Assembly: GCF_047495875.1 (NCBI RefSeq)
Contig: NC_092460.1
Location: forward strand, 8,050,520 to 8,114,519
From: Pithys albifrons albifrons
Lineage: Eukaryota > Chordata > Aves > Passeriformes > Thamnophilidae
Direction: 5' to 3'
DNA length: 64,000 bases
The notes under the pieces are model-generated. The model was not told the DNA's origin. It worked only from the letters and a program-made list of their open reading frames with translations, and ran no database searches. Of this stretch, positions 51,670-62,713 are shown piece after piece (positions within the stretch are counted from its first letter, which is position 1; every line of letters starts with the position of its first letter). Position numbers and translations under genes: made by a program.

Positions 51670-54600
51670 AATTTTATTGGTTTTTTTAATAAGCAAACGT
51701 ATTGTAAAATTTAGTGGTTGTTCAGTTGCCTTTGGTACTAAAACAAAGTCACTCATGATCAAAAAGAAATAAATCTGGAGTAAGAAATTCTTACAATAAA
51801 ATGGCTACCTAAAGCCTTTTATAACAAGAATTCTTTTATGGAGCTTGTCCCCCACTATTAACTTCACTGCTCTCAAAGCAAAATCTGCCAAATCTGTTGC
51901 TGGAGCAAAAGAAATGCAGAGGGCAGGGAAATACATTTTTAAAAAAGAATGAGAGATTTGACTGTTTTCTCTCTTCCTTTTTAAATAACAGTTAGATAAA
52001 GGGAAATACAGTCCTTAGAGGACCAAAGAGTGTGACAGTCCTTTGGTTTTCATTATTCTTGTTGTTGTTGAAATTTTTGTGTTCCCGGCACTGGCAGATT
52101 TTTAAGACACTGATTTCAAACACTTGTAGGGAGGGGGCTACAGGGGGTTAGTTAATGGAGTCAGCATAAAATACAAACTGGATAAAAATGAACAAAATAA
52201 ACCTGGCAGCATTTTAAAAAGGCAGTAATGTAGGGGACCAAGTATGATATAAAAGGCCAGAGTCTGCAGTTTTCCAGAAGAAAGGCTCACGGAGCCTGTG
52301 CTGCCCATGTCCCTCCTCTGGCAGCCTCCCTCCCGAGACCACCATCGAACACCTTTCAGCTGCAGTTGTGTGCAGCTTGTCTAAATATGTAAGATAACTT
52401 TTGTGGGCCTGCAGCAGCATTTCGGCTGGGGTCCCGAACAAAGAAGCACCAGCGAGCTTGGCACGGCACCTTGGGAAGGGATTGCAAATTACTGGAGCAT
52501 CATATAACTTTCTTTCTTTGGTTTCTCCTTCCTTTTTAGCTAGAATAACAGAGCTGGGTCAAAAAAGCAGCTGTATTTGACTGAAACAATTCATTTAAAG
52601 TACTTACAAATTGGCTGGACAGTTTGGGTGTGAATATTAGCCATTCTCATGTTGTACTTTGTTTAAAATCACATTCAAACTGTACAGGCCATTTTGAAAG
52701 AGGGTAGATTAGACATAAAACATATTTTAAATGCAGATGTTGGCATTATTTTAAATTGCAGATATTTATCTGAAGTGGAGTAATAATATATTTAGATCTT
52801 TTCTTTGTGTATTGCCTAGGAAGTTTAATTTTTTAGGTACAATTTGATTCCTAAGTTTTGTTTTTAAATGTGAGTCCACTGGAAAAATCAAAATGTGAAA
52901 ATAAATTGCAAGGTGAATGCAGTGTTTATTTAGAATAATGAAGGGAAGGTGAGTTAAGTGTAGGATGGACCTCTTTAACCTGCTCCTAATTACTTTTAAG
53001 AATTTTGGCACACAGTGGCATCTGGCCCAGAGTTATATTCCATTTAAAAGAAATACGCACTTGTATTACCATTTTCCACAGGCATCTCCAGTTCACATCA
53101 CACCAGCTGTGTCCCCTGGGTGGGCAACGTGCACCCACCCAGCGCTGCATCTCTGCTGATGCAAAGTGGTTTGGGCGTGCAAAAGCTGTGGTGCTGGGCT
53201 ATGCAGGAGGAGCTGCAGCTGCTCATCCTCCTTCCCATGGCAGAAATCCACATTTTAAACCACTGACTGAGCAGAAGTCATGTGGATCATGCTTTTCTGG
53301 TCACTTGAGCTCACGCAGTGCCATGTCTGGTGTCTCTCTTTTCATGTGGTTGTTCCGAGGTGGAGAGATCTGGGGGAAATGGGCTTTCAAGCAGGCACCC
53401 AAAGGGATGCTCAGTAAGGTGTGGCTTCAAAGTGATTAATGAAAGTACAATTGCCACTGATTATGGTCAGTGGTGAAGGACATTTAATCACTGTGTCTGT
53501 TCTCATGCTTGGCAGGGAACTGTCTGTGCCCCTGCCTTGGGCAGAGAGATTGTAAAAATCCCAGCCAGACCCTCAGCTCGGTGGCAGCCAGCAGCACTTT
53601 GGTCGGCTCCCACCATCCGAAGGTCTGCTCTGTGCCCACCTTGCTCCCACAACGTAATGTTGTGAAAAGCTGATTAGTCTGGAGTAAAAAATATTAATTT
53701 CAAACATGCTTTCTAGCACATATGCTCAAAAAAGTTCACCAGCTAAAGGGCTAGAGGACTCTTCAAATTTCCAGCTGATTTACTCAGCTCTCAGAGCCTC
53801 GTTGGCTGAGCGGGAGGATTGACAGTGTATCAGGGCTCCTAATTGAAAAGTAATAAAATCTCTGAGCGAAGCTGGCAAATGAAGGCCTCCAGCCAATTTG
53901 TCAGCTTGCAGTCAACTCTGAGAAGCCGGGCAGAGCAGCAAGCCATTAAAAATAGTCTGATAATAGCTGTTAAAACATTTTGCGGGCACTATGGATGGAA
54001 TCAAAAACAGCACAGACAAACTCTTTGGGAGTGAATGCAATCAAATCCATCTTGGCCGGAAGGGACAGAGATGAGGGGGCAGAAAGCTGTCAAAACAGAC
54101 AGGAGTTGACCCATGCTGCAAGCCCCAGGGCTGGGTGGGCTACACATCCCAAGTCCAAGGATGCTGGAGAGGTGCCCTGGAGGTGATGCGCTCCCCAGGG
54201 CAGTTGTCCCTGTCCCCCGAGCCAGCCCTTGTGCTGCCACCTCACTTGGCACCATCAGCAGCTTCTTCTGTCCCTGTGCTGAATGCACAGAGCTGCCAGC
54301 AGAGGCAGAGGGGGCAATTTGGGACTGGGAAGGGAGGTGGGGTGGGGGGCAGCAGGACCCAGCACATAGAGTGAAACAGGGGAGCAGACCCTTAAAAATG
54401 AACCAGCTGTAGGAAAAACATCAGTGTTTATTCAGCAGGGTTTTAGTGAGGAAAATTGCCAGCTACTACTGAATTAAGTATTGCTAGCAGCTAATTGAAG
54501 TGTTATATGTTTTAATTTGTCTGATTTCTTTCCAGTGGGTGATGTTATTTATATAGTTTGTGTGTAGACAATGACAGACTATACAGAAAATGTATAGATT

Positions 54601-55936
54601 GCTTCCAATGATCAGTAATATTATGAGAGCACTGACACGACCGAGGTATTTAGAAAGACATGCCATCCTTCACAGCTAAATATTGAATAGTAGAACATAT
54701 ATCAAAGAACATTCTCACTCTCATTTAAAGCTCTTTTTATTTACTTGAATTTTTTTTAATGAAGGATTTTGGGAGTTCTTTTCTGGTAAGGAGGGATTTT
54801 GTTTTAAAACAAATACAGTTACCATATACTCCTATTGCAAAAACCTGCATTTTTGTGTCCTTTCAGCCACATTGTTTCAAGGCCACCCAGTACCCGTAGG
54901 AGGCTATAAACAGGGGAAGGATTTAAATCCTATTTTCTTTGTCAAGGATTTGGCAAGAACCCATATAGTAGGAAGCTGAGCACAGACAAAACCGAGTGAA
55001 AGGTGTCCTTTAATTCCCCAGCCACTGGTAGAACAAAACCTGCTCCCAGCAGGGTCCCGGCTGGCCGCACCCAGGCCGGTTTGGCAGCTTCATTTCAACT
55101 GCTGAATTTGGTGTATTTTTAGTTAACCATGTTGAGATTAATTAATTAGCCCCTAGGAGCTAGTGCCCGTAAACGTCACCCAAAGCAGAGAAGTGTGAAT
55201 ACGTTGAGGCTGTTAATTCACCCAAAAATGGCAGCTCGTAATCCAGGCAGAGGGAATTCAGTCTCTCCGTCGGGATGACTGGCAGCTCCGGCGCACTGTC
55301 GGGTTACTGCCTCTGTGACAACAAACTACATATCAATTTAACTTCTTAGCAATGCTTAAAAGAGCATCTTTTTATTTCACTGAGGTAGCATTTGAAGTTG
55401 CCATTAGGAAAAAAATTGCCGTGGGGAAGACAAACATTGGCATTTGGATAAAGAACAACGCAACTGGTCTGATACCTAGAAAACATAGCAAATGTAGAGG
55501 AAAATGCTACAGCTGTAACTTCATTAGAATGGCAGAATCTATTACAATTAACCACAACTATCTAAATAGGAGCTAATTTACTTATGTGAGCCAAAATTCT
55601 GTTAACTCACAGCCTATTGTAAGATACAGAGTGAATTCTTGGGTTTGTGTTCTGGTTTTAAGTACAGAATAATGCACTATAATGAGCAGTTGACAAGATG
55701 TTAATTCTAAAATCTTTTGCCTAAATGCAATAATATAGTCCATAACTGATGCAAGTTGACAATGGGAGGTGAAGTGTACTATGTAGCCTGCAAAGAGAAA
55801 ACTCAATGGCAGTGGAGGGAAGAGGAGATATTTAGCTTTTGTGCTTCATACTGTATATTTTTTCTGTTGTATTTGTCAACTAAAATGTCTTATATCTCTC
55901 TAAATGGTGTCTTTCTCTATATGTATAAATGAACAG

Positions 55937-56073
55937 ATGCAGATAGAGCTCAAAAGCATGGCATGGATGAATTTATCTCTTCCAATCCCTGTAACTTTGA
56001 CCACGCTTCACTCTTTGAGATGGTTCAGCGCCTCACTTTGGACCACAGACTTAATGATTCCTATTCTTGTCTG
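55937..56073 (+). CDS. CADPS: CADPS exon: post-PH conserved region, followed by a GC donor
   Basis: A 137-nt exon. Two bases complete the tyrosine codon, then 45 residues follow, from [20 protein letters not shown] to [14 protein letters not shown]. It belongs to the conserved block between the PH domain and the MHD region; its exact role is not known to me. The acceptor is taaatgaacag, with a weak pyrimidine tract. The donor is unusual: CTG|gcaagt, that is GC rather than GT. The frame requires this position, since the next exon continues directly with GWFSPGQ in phase 0. No GT within the last codons would preserve the frame. [15 protein letters not shown] fits CADPS, not CADPS2. Confidence 0.96.
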
Positions 56074-56079
56074 GCAAGT
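56074..56079 (+). promoter_or_regulatory. CADPS: Non-canonical GC 5' splice site
   Basis: The first six intron bases are GCAAGT. This is the usual form of the minor GC-AG class, in which the remaining donor positions match U1 well. The exon side is CTG, which is less ideal than CAG. The assignment follows from the flanking reading frame. Confidence 0.9.
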
Positions 56080-58457
56080 ATATTCTTTGGTCTCTAGTGA
56101 TATAAACATCAAGCAGCAAAGTCAAAGCTAGTGCGAGTGGGGGCTAATCCCCCTGTTGCTGGAAGATTGACTTCTGTTTACACCAGGTTTGAATTTGGCC
56201 CAGAGGTATTTTCTTTTGAGAGGCTGCCTGCAGTGAATTGACTGCTGTTCTTCTCCAGTTGCACTGTCTTTATGGTTTCTGTTTGCAATGCTTAAAATGT
56301 TTCTTCCTGCAAAGACAAACTCCAGTGTGGGGATGTGAGGTAGAGAGCAGTGTTTTGCAGCCTCCTGCACTGCCTTCCAGAGTCTTCTGGATGAAAGAAC
56401 AGGGGAGAGATGATGGTCTGACACCACCTCCCATATCAGTGGAGTCCCACCACGAATAACTGTGGCCCACCTTTATGTCTGTTTATTAGCAGGGATCCCA
56501 AGCAGGTAACAGATGGTACTGTGTGGAAGACTGCAGTGATGCTGCAGTCTGTCCTTGCTCACATAGCCGCATGCCCATCCTGAGTACTCCTATGGGAAGC
56601 AGTTGCAGCTCTCAGCCCACTGTAGGATAGTGGCACGGAGATGCTCCAGGACAGCTTGTAGCCTTTGTCTGGAGGGCAGCGCTTGAGGGCTCTTGGGTAC
56701 TCTAAGGGTTTAAATGACAAATAACCTATAACAATACAACTTGAGCAATTAATTTTTAGGGATTTTCAGTGAGGAGGGTGAAGAGGCTCTTGGTTTTTGA
56801 GAAAACAACCAAATAAGTCCTTTCTAGAGGGGTCTGAAAAGGAGGACCTGCCCTGAACATGGCATGGGACAGATCCTGACCTGCTGCCCTCCTAGAGTTG
56901 CACAGAACCCTTCATACTGGGATGTCATGGTGGGCTCCTTCAGCAGAAGGAATACCCCGTGCCAAGAGCCTTCATCTTTGCCAGCTCTGCAGTCTTGGAG
57001 CTAGGACTCTCAAGTGCTTTGCTGTTAAAAGAGCACCCTGAGAACACAGCAGTTGGCAATGAGACTGTCAGTCTCAAATCCTGCCCCTCACATCCCCCTC
57101 CACCATGGTGCTTCTCTCACTACCCTGCCTCTTGCACCAGATGCAAGGACCAATCTCCTCTGAAGAGCTGAGAATCAGTAAATGCCATTAGTGGTAGTGA
57201 GTTGTCACCTTCCTGAGGAGAGGCAAGGCTAGGAGGAATGGTTGTGGACATCCCTTGAGGTAAGGACGGGATGGGGGAAGGCTGCACTTTACCCGTAGAT
57301 ACCCAAGGGGTACAAGTAGGCTTGGGGGGAGCATTGTCAGACCTGCAGCAGGTTCCTCACCAGTTCCATCGAGGTCTTTGCTCTGGCAGGCAGTGACTTT
57401 GGCATGCAGCTTCTGCTCCCCACGCATGGCTGATCCTAGGAAGACCATCCCCATCCATGCATGTCTGAGAGGTTGGCTTGCCGCTCGTTTGTCTCTGTGC
57501 AATCTCAGGCCTGGTGAGAGAGCTGTGGCCGTTGAATTAAACTCATGGAGAGGTGCGAGGCCATCACTGAAAGCAATTAACAATGTTTTTCTTCAAGAAA
57601 CCCACCAGCTGCAGTTCTGCTTGCTATGGAGATGTTTAGGCCCTTGCTAGAAGCTGCTGGAGTGGTGGAGCTCCCCTCAGCACCAAGACTCATGCCTCTT
57701 CGGAGTGGATCATCACCAATTAACCAATTAATTTGATCTTCTTTCAAATCACCCATTGCAGTGTTGTAAGGAAGAGAATAATGGCCTGTGTTCACCTATG
57801 CTTGGATTTCATGTGCTTCGTTACTTGCTTTACCGTGGTTTTGTCCTGATTGTGGTGTAGAAAAAAACCAGACTGACCTCAAAATTCGAGTTTAATTGCA
57901 AAGAGCTCCCATTGTTCTTACTGTGTCTTTGGGATGTTGGTGATAGCCCTGCGTTGACTTGGCTGGAGGAACTGTGAGCCCGTGGTAAGCCTGCTCTGTC
58001 CACTCTGTGTGCCACTGGACAGTTCTTATTCTCCCTACAGGACATTCCATGCAAGGTTCCACAGAGTTTTGCCTCGTCACACCTCTTCTTTTTTCAAACG
58101 TGGATGTGGAGGGGCCAGGAAAGACCTAACCCAGACACAGCATTCACCCTGACACAGAGGATAACTCAGCATCACTTCCTTTCTGTGGAACCAGGTTAAA
58201 CAACGCAATTTGTGAGCCCACTCACGGGCTGAGCCAGGCATCCCTAGGAAAACAAACAGCCTGGCTGACTCATCTGAGCCACAGCAGAAGTGATGTTTAC
58301 TGGCAGGGAGCTCAGTGCTGGGGAAGGGGAAGAGCTTCTGCAGAGCTTACTGAGGGCTCCTGCCCATAGTTCGCAAACTGGTAGCACAGTCACGCTCAGG
58401 GCTCTTCCTGAACTTTTGGGAAGAGTATTCAGCTGTTTCAGCTTAGTATGGACCACC

Positions 58458-58482
58458 AACAACAACAACAACCCCCCCCCCC
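58458..58482. repeat. (AAC)5 repeat followed by C11
   Basis: Five AAC units run directly into eleven cytosines. This is a low-complexity stretch in intron 9 and a likely site of length variation or sequencing error. Confidence 0.93.
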
Positions 58483-61014
58483 ACCATGTGGGTCTTCCCT
58501 TCACTTCCTTTCACTTGGAAGTGTGTGTTGTTTCTGAGACTGCCCGTCAGCTTTTCCCAAGACTTCCCAACCCACTGCCAGCATCCAGCTCATACAGTCG
58601 TGTCTGTGCTGGAACTGTATTGACCATGATGTGTCAGCATCCATGGAATTCACATTATACAGCACACCATGTACTGGGGGAAGGTCTTCAGAGTGCCCTG
58701 CCTAGCCAAGATGATGGGAAGGAGACAGGTTAAGAAATCTACAAGGCAGGCCCCGAGGATTTAGTTTTCTTGGACTTCCTGTGGTAAAAGGGAAAATTCA
58801 ACTACTGAAATGTGAACATTTTCCCTCAAAAATTCTGTTATTCTCAAAATTTGCATTTGCCCTTAGAAAGCTGGCCCGTGTTTCACCTTCCCTGACCAAT
58901 CCTTGCTTTTCCCAGGTCCAAAGGTCCCATGGCACTCCCTGCTGCTCCCATATTGGAGCAGTTCAGCTTGTTGAACATATTTGATCTCCCTGTGCTCTGT
59001 GCCCTTTCTCCATTGTCAGCTCCAGGTTTCCACATTCCATCGGAGACATCTGTGAGACCATGCTGAGCTACCCCTCTTTGCACTGGGGACTGACACCCCA
59101 TGTGTCATTGCTGTCAGCTGCATTTGCCAGCCTGGCTGGGTGCTGACTGGTTGGGCTAGGCAAGTCTTCATCAAGAACTAGGATCTGCCTGAAGATGTGG
59201 AAGATCTGTCTGAATACCACCTTTCGTCAAACCTTAGGAGTTTTTCTGGGGCTATGCTGAGCAGCATTTACTGCTCTTTTGGAGCCTCATTCGGCAGCAG
59301 GTATTTTATTTCCTACGTCTGCCTGCAAAGGAAGACTGCCTGATTGTCCTGGACTCTGGATCTCTCCACCCACTGGCTGCTGCCCAAAGTCTTGTGAGGT
59401 CTGAGGCTCATCACTGAACCTCTGAGCTTCTGCTCACACTTCCCCTCATTGCGACATGGCAGAAATCCTGAGTGTTTGCCCCTGTTCCTTATCTCATTCT
59501 GAGTACCAACACCCAGTTCAGGGGAGCAATTGTGGGGTGCTCTGGATCACTGAGTCCAGCCTCTGTTTCCTTCACCTCAAACTCTGGGTTTGATACTTGA
59601 CTCGAGTGAAATCAGTGCCATCCTTCTCGTCGATGTCAGTAGGACCAAGATTTCACCTCCTAAGGAGAAATGAGTCCTTTGTATGTATTAGGTGAATGTA
59701 ACAATTTCAGCTGCACTTCTATCCCCATAACCAAACACAGACATCTTTCTATTGCAGAGCAATCATGACATTTCTGTATTTTTACCATGCTTGATAGCCA
59801 AAGACTTATGTGAAGAGAGACAAGGTGAAGAGATCATCCAAGAATGTAACAAACAGGCAGCGTGAAGAACTCCAGATCAAGCATAACACCACCAACGAAA
59901 AAGCAGACAAAAATACCATTAAAAGTGGTGAAGGCAAATATACCCCTCCCAAAAAATAGCCTTCCAGAGAGTCGTCCCATCTGCATTGTTCTGTGTCTTC
60001 ATTTTGAAATGTGCACTTCTAGTGATCCCAGCACTGTAGCTATTCCCTATATCTATCATTTTCCCCTCATTATTTTAATTCTTTTCTCAATCTGTTTTGG
60101 AGTTGGCCCAATAAGGATGAGCAAATCCTTTTCTATGTCTTTGAGCTCTTAATTGATATTTCTTCAACTCTTTTCAAAGCAGCTATTTTGGCATCTAGAA
60201 AAGATTTGGTGTCATCTGAGTGGTAGAAAATATATTTTAATCTTTCACAGCAGTGTTGTTTCTAAGATGTAGCATTTGGGGTAACAGATGGGGTGGCAAA
60301 GAAGTTGCCTATAGGGGCAGTGCTCTGCCTCAACTACTCTCCCGCCCGCTGCAGGAACTTTTCAATTAAACGATGAAAGATTTTGCAGCTTGATGCATTC
60401 CAGAGCTGCGTCTTAGCAATTGTTTAGCGCCCAAATTTCCATGTAAATATTGACGGTTTTGCAGCATTTCGAAAAGCAATCTATGAGATTATTCTAGTTC
60501 TCATTAGTGCCTTTCCCGAAGGCAGAGGCACATTCCGCTTCGGCTGTCCCAGGACGTTCACCGGAGCCGTCCCCTCATGGGGAAGGGCATCCTCCGGGGA
60601 AGTCTGGACACTGCACCACAAGCTGTGTATCACCAGGCCCTCAGAACTGACAGACAGAAATAGGCTGAGGTTTCTACATGCGTAAAGAAACCCAGCTCTT
60701 GAGCAGAGCTCCTCTTGCTTCAGTGATGAGGAGGTGGGCAGTGTCAGAGCGTGTTGCCCGTGGTACAAAATAAGGACAACAGGAAACGTCCCTTTCTGAT
60801 ACTGCAGAGCTGCCTTTCTTCGTCTTGCAGGATGTTTCTACCTGCCAGATGCAAGTGAAGTCATTGTTCAGCATAATCCTCCATCCTCTTCCCCCAGATC
60901 AGTCTTCTTGCTCCTGGCCAAATGTACAATCCCATCCCTGAAATGAGATTACTGTTTCACACTGTTTAAATAACCAAACCTTTGTCATCTTTTAAAGGTG
61001 TCTTTTTTTGGTTG

Positions 61015-61027
61015 TTTTTTTTTTTTT
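61015..61027. repeat. T13 homopolymer
   Basis: Thirteen thymines, preceded by a T-rich ggttg stretch, about 280 bp upstream of the next exon. It is too far upstream to be that exon's own pyrimidine tract. Confidence 0.85.
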
Positions 61028-61309
61028 GCTAGGCACTGACATGAACTGGCCTAACTTTTCAGCATTTAAATGACATTTCCCTTTAATTGTAGCATAATAT
61101 GTTTTTGTTAACAGTTGCACTGAGTATGGGCTGTGTTTGAGTGATGATGTACAGACTGTATTGTTTGAGTGACCTCTCTCCTTTTTCCTTAACATAGCCT
61201 TAGGTTTGTATTTCTTTTATTAGAGCAGTTGACCACTACACCTCCAAATCTGATAGCCTTTGTATTTAATAACTTATATTTAAAATCAAGTCTCTCTATT
61301 TCTAAACAG

Positions 61310-61497
61310 GGCTGGTTTAGTCCTGGCCAGGTCTTTGTGCTAGATGAGTATTGTGCACGTAATGGAGTGAGAGGCTGTCACAGACATCTCTGCTACCTCA
61401 GAGATTTGCTAGAGCGCGCAGAAAACGGAGCTATGATTGACCCCACCTTACTTCACTACAGCTTTGCCTTTTGTGCATCACATGTTCATGGCAACAG
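61310..61497 (+). CDS. CADPS: CADPS exon: GWFSPGQVF...HVHGN segment
   Basis: A 188-nt exon coding for 62 residues plus two bases of a split codon. It begins [20 protein letters not shown] and ends [14 protein letters not shown]. It is part of the strongly conserved, cysteine- and histidine-containing block (GCHRHLCYL) ahead of the MHD region in CAPS proteins. I do not know a specific activity for it. The acceptor is atttctaaacag and the donor AG|gtaagg; the next intron is phase 2. In the known protein the split codon is arginine, followed by PDGIGTV, which is not in this window. [14 protein letters not shown] fits CADPS; CADPS2 differs here as I recall. Confidence 0.97.
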
Positions 61498-62349
61498 GTA
61501 AGGAATTCTTCATGGCTAGCCAGCAAGGGATGGCTTTGTCAAATATAGGTTTCCTTGGATAATGCACAACAATCCCCAATTTGTTTTCACAGTGGATGTT
61601 TGGCAGCAGCACTTCTAGCGGCATAGTCGGTTTGTTTGTTTGTTTCATTGCTTGTTTAATGTAAGCAGCAAAAAATGCACATAGAGGATCCAGAAATGAA
61701 GGGTTTTAACTTTCATGCCCAGGCACCTGCTAGATGCAGTTCTGGACAAGATAAAGTTGAAGTACATGTGACTGTCACAAATTGAAAGAATACAAGTAAA
61801 TGATACACTGTGCTGATTTAATTGTTGCGAGAGAGGATCTGACAAGTCACAGCAGTGAAATTTTCAGCAGTATCAAACTTCAGTGTTCAAAAGGGCTTTA
61901 AGCCCTTGGGCACCCATGTCTCATTTAAAGTCCACGTGACATCAGTTCAAAAATTGCTTGGACATAACTGAAGATTTTATCTTCCTCTGTTACAAAGCAG
62001 TTTCAGTTTCAGAAGAAGCCAGTTTCTTTCTCTCAAATGTGACAAACCTTTGATGGGAGGAAATGGAGCTGTGCTTTGTCTCTCTCTGTTTATTTTATTG
62101 ACAGCTGTAGCACCTATCACAACTTCTTTTTCTGCTTTTTTCCTTTGAGTTGTATTATGAACTTTGAGATATTGCTCTGTATCCTGCATATCCTGCTGAA
62201 GAAAGGAGTGTTATAAAATAATTACATGTTTTCATAAATGCTCTGGTAAATACCACCCCAAATTATGACAAGCATTGCCCAGGTTTCACATTGCAAGGCT
62301 GCCATTTGCTTTTGCAGTTACTTTCATACATCTTGTCATGGAAACCAAG

Positions 62350-62548
62350 TTTTTGCTTCCTTAGTTTCTTTTTTAGTTCTGACTTTCCTTTGCTCATTTG
62401 TTCTTTCTTTACCAATTGTGATATTATTTCAGTTGTTTCCTTTCAGCTTAATTTCCTTTTGTTTTATCTTGAGTTTTTCATGCTTTCTTCTTGTTTCTTT
62501 CATTTTTTCTGCTGGCCTTGCCCCCCACATTTCAATCACTCCCCCAAG
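62350..62548 (+). promoter_or_regulatory. CADPS: Long pyrimidine-rich tract before the candidate cassette exon
   Basis: Roughly 200 nt dominated by T and C, with repeated ttcttt, tttctt and ttcctttt words. Such words are typical binding sites of polypyrimidine-tract proteins, which repress or activate neuronal exons. A good branch-point match, ctgac, lies at 62379-62383. AG dinucleotides at 62431-62432 and 62445-62446 are possible alternative acceptors; the one ending at 62446 would also keep the frame open. Confidence 0.6.
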
Positions 62549-62713
62549 CCAACTCATGGCAGAATTACTTGGTGGGTCACAGCCAAGTGCAGACGGTGAG
62601 GGGGCCAAAGCGTCTCATGCCCCTGCCGCTGAAACGGAGACAAAAAAGGATTCCAAAAAGGAGTCCAAAAAAAAGAAAGAGCCCAAATCCCAGCCGAATC
62701 CAGAGCCAAAAAG
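62549..62713 (+). CDS. CADPS: Candidate in-frame cassette exon, lysine-rich insert
   Basis: This is a predicted alternative exon, not one I recognise. It is 165 nt (55 x 3) and enters and leaves in phase 2, matching both neighbours, so it can be included or skipped without shifting the frame. Acceptor: cactcccccaag; donor: AAAAG|gtaagc. Included, it would change the split arginine to serine and add 54 residues, beginning QLMAELLGGSQPSADGEG. Next comes an alanine/glutamate stretch, then a very basic low-complexity run (KKDSKKESKKKKEPK) and a proline-rich end (SQPNPEPK). Eleven of the 54 residues are lysine. It looks disordered and could act as a membrane-lipid contact or nuclear-localisation-like patch. 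Alternatively the ATG at 62556 (G at +4, C at -3) might start a shorter CAPS1 form as an alternative first exon. Use of the AG at 62561-62562 instead would bring an early stop. Confidence 0.6.

Larger units (their letters stand above)
44852..55936 (+). other. CADPS: Intron 8 (11.1 kb, AT-rich in its middle)
   Basis: Phase 1 GT-AG intron, with donor gtaagt and acceptor ataaatgaacag. It contains a near-perfect acceptor followed 4 nt later by GTAAGG (47686-47696), a 10-bp inverted repeat (48935-48960), several simple repeats near 50000-51700, and two stretches that look like conserved non-coding sequence (53781-54000 and 55136-55510). No exon was supported. Confidence 0.8.
56074..61309 (+). other. 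CADPS: Intron 9 (5.2 kb), GC-AG type
   Basis: Phase 0 intron with donor GCAAGT and acceptor tctaaacag. All other introns seen here start with GT. It contains an AAC repeat joined to a C11 run (58458-58482), a possible 27-nt microexon (59798-59824, weak) and a conserved-looking AT-rich block with an adjoining CpG cluster (60360-60600). No other exon is supported. Confidence 0.83.

Noticed and set aside
62561..62562. CAG acceptor at the start of the lysine-rich candidate exon
   Set aside because: Splicing here from the previous exon gives a frame with a stop codon after about a dozen codons; the AAG acceptor at 62547-62548 keeps the frame and is preferred.
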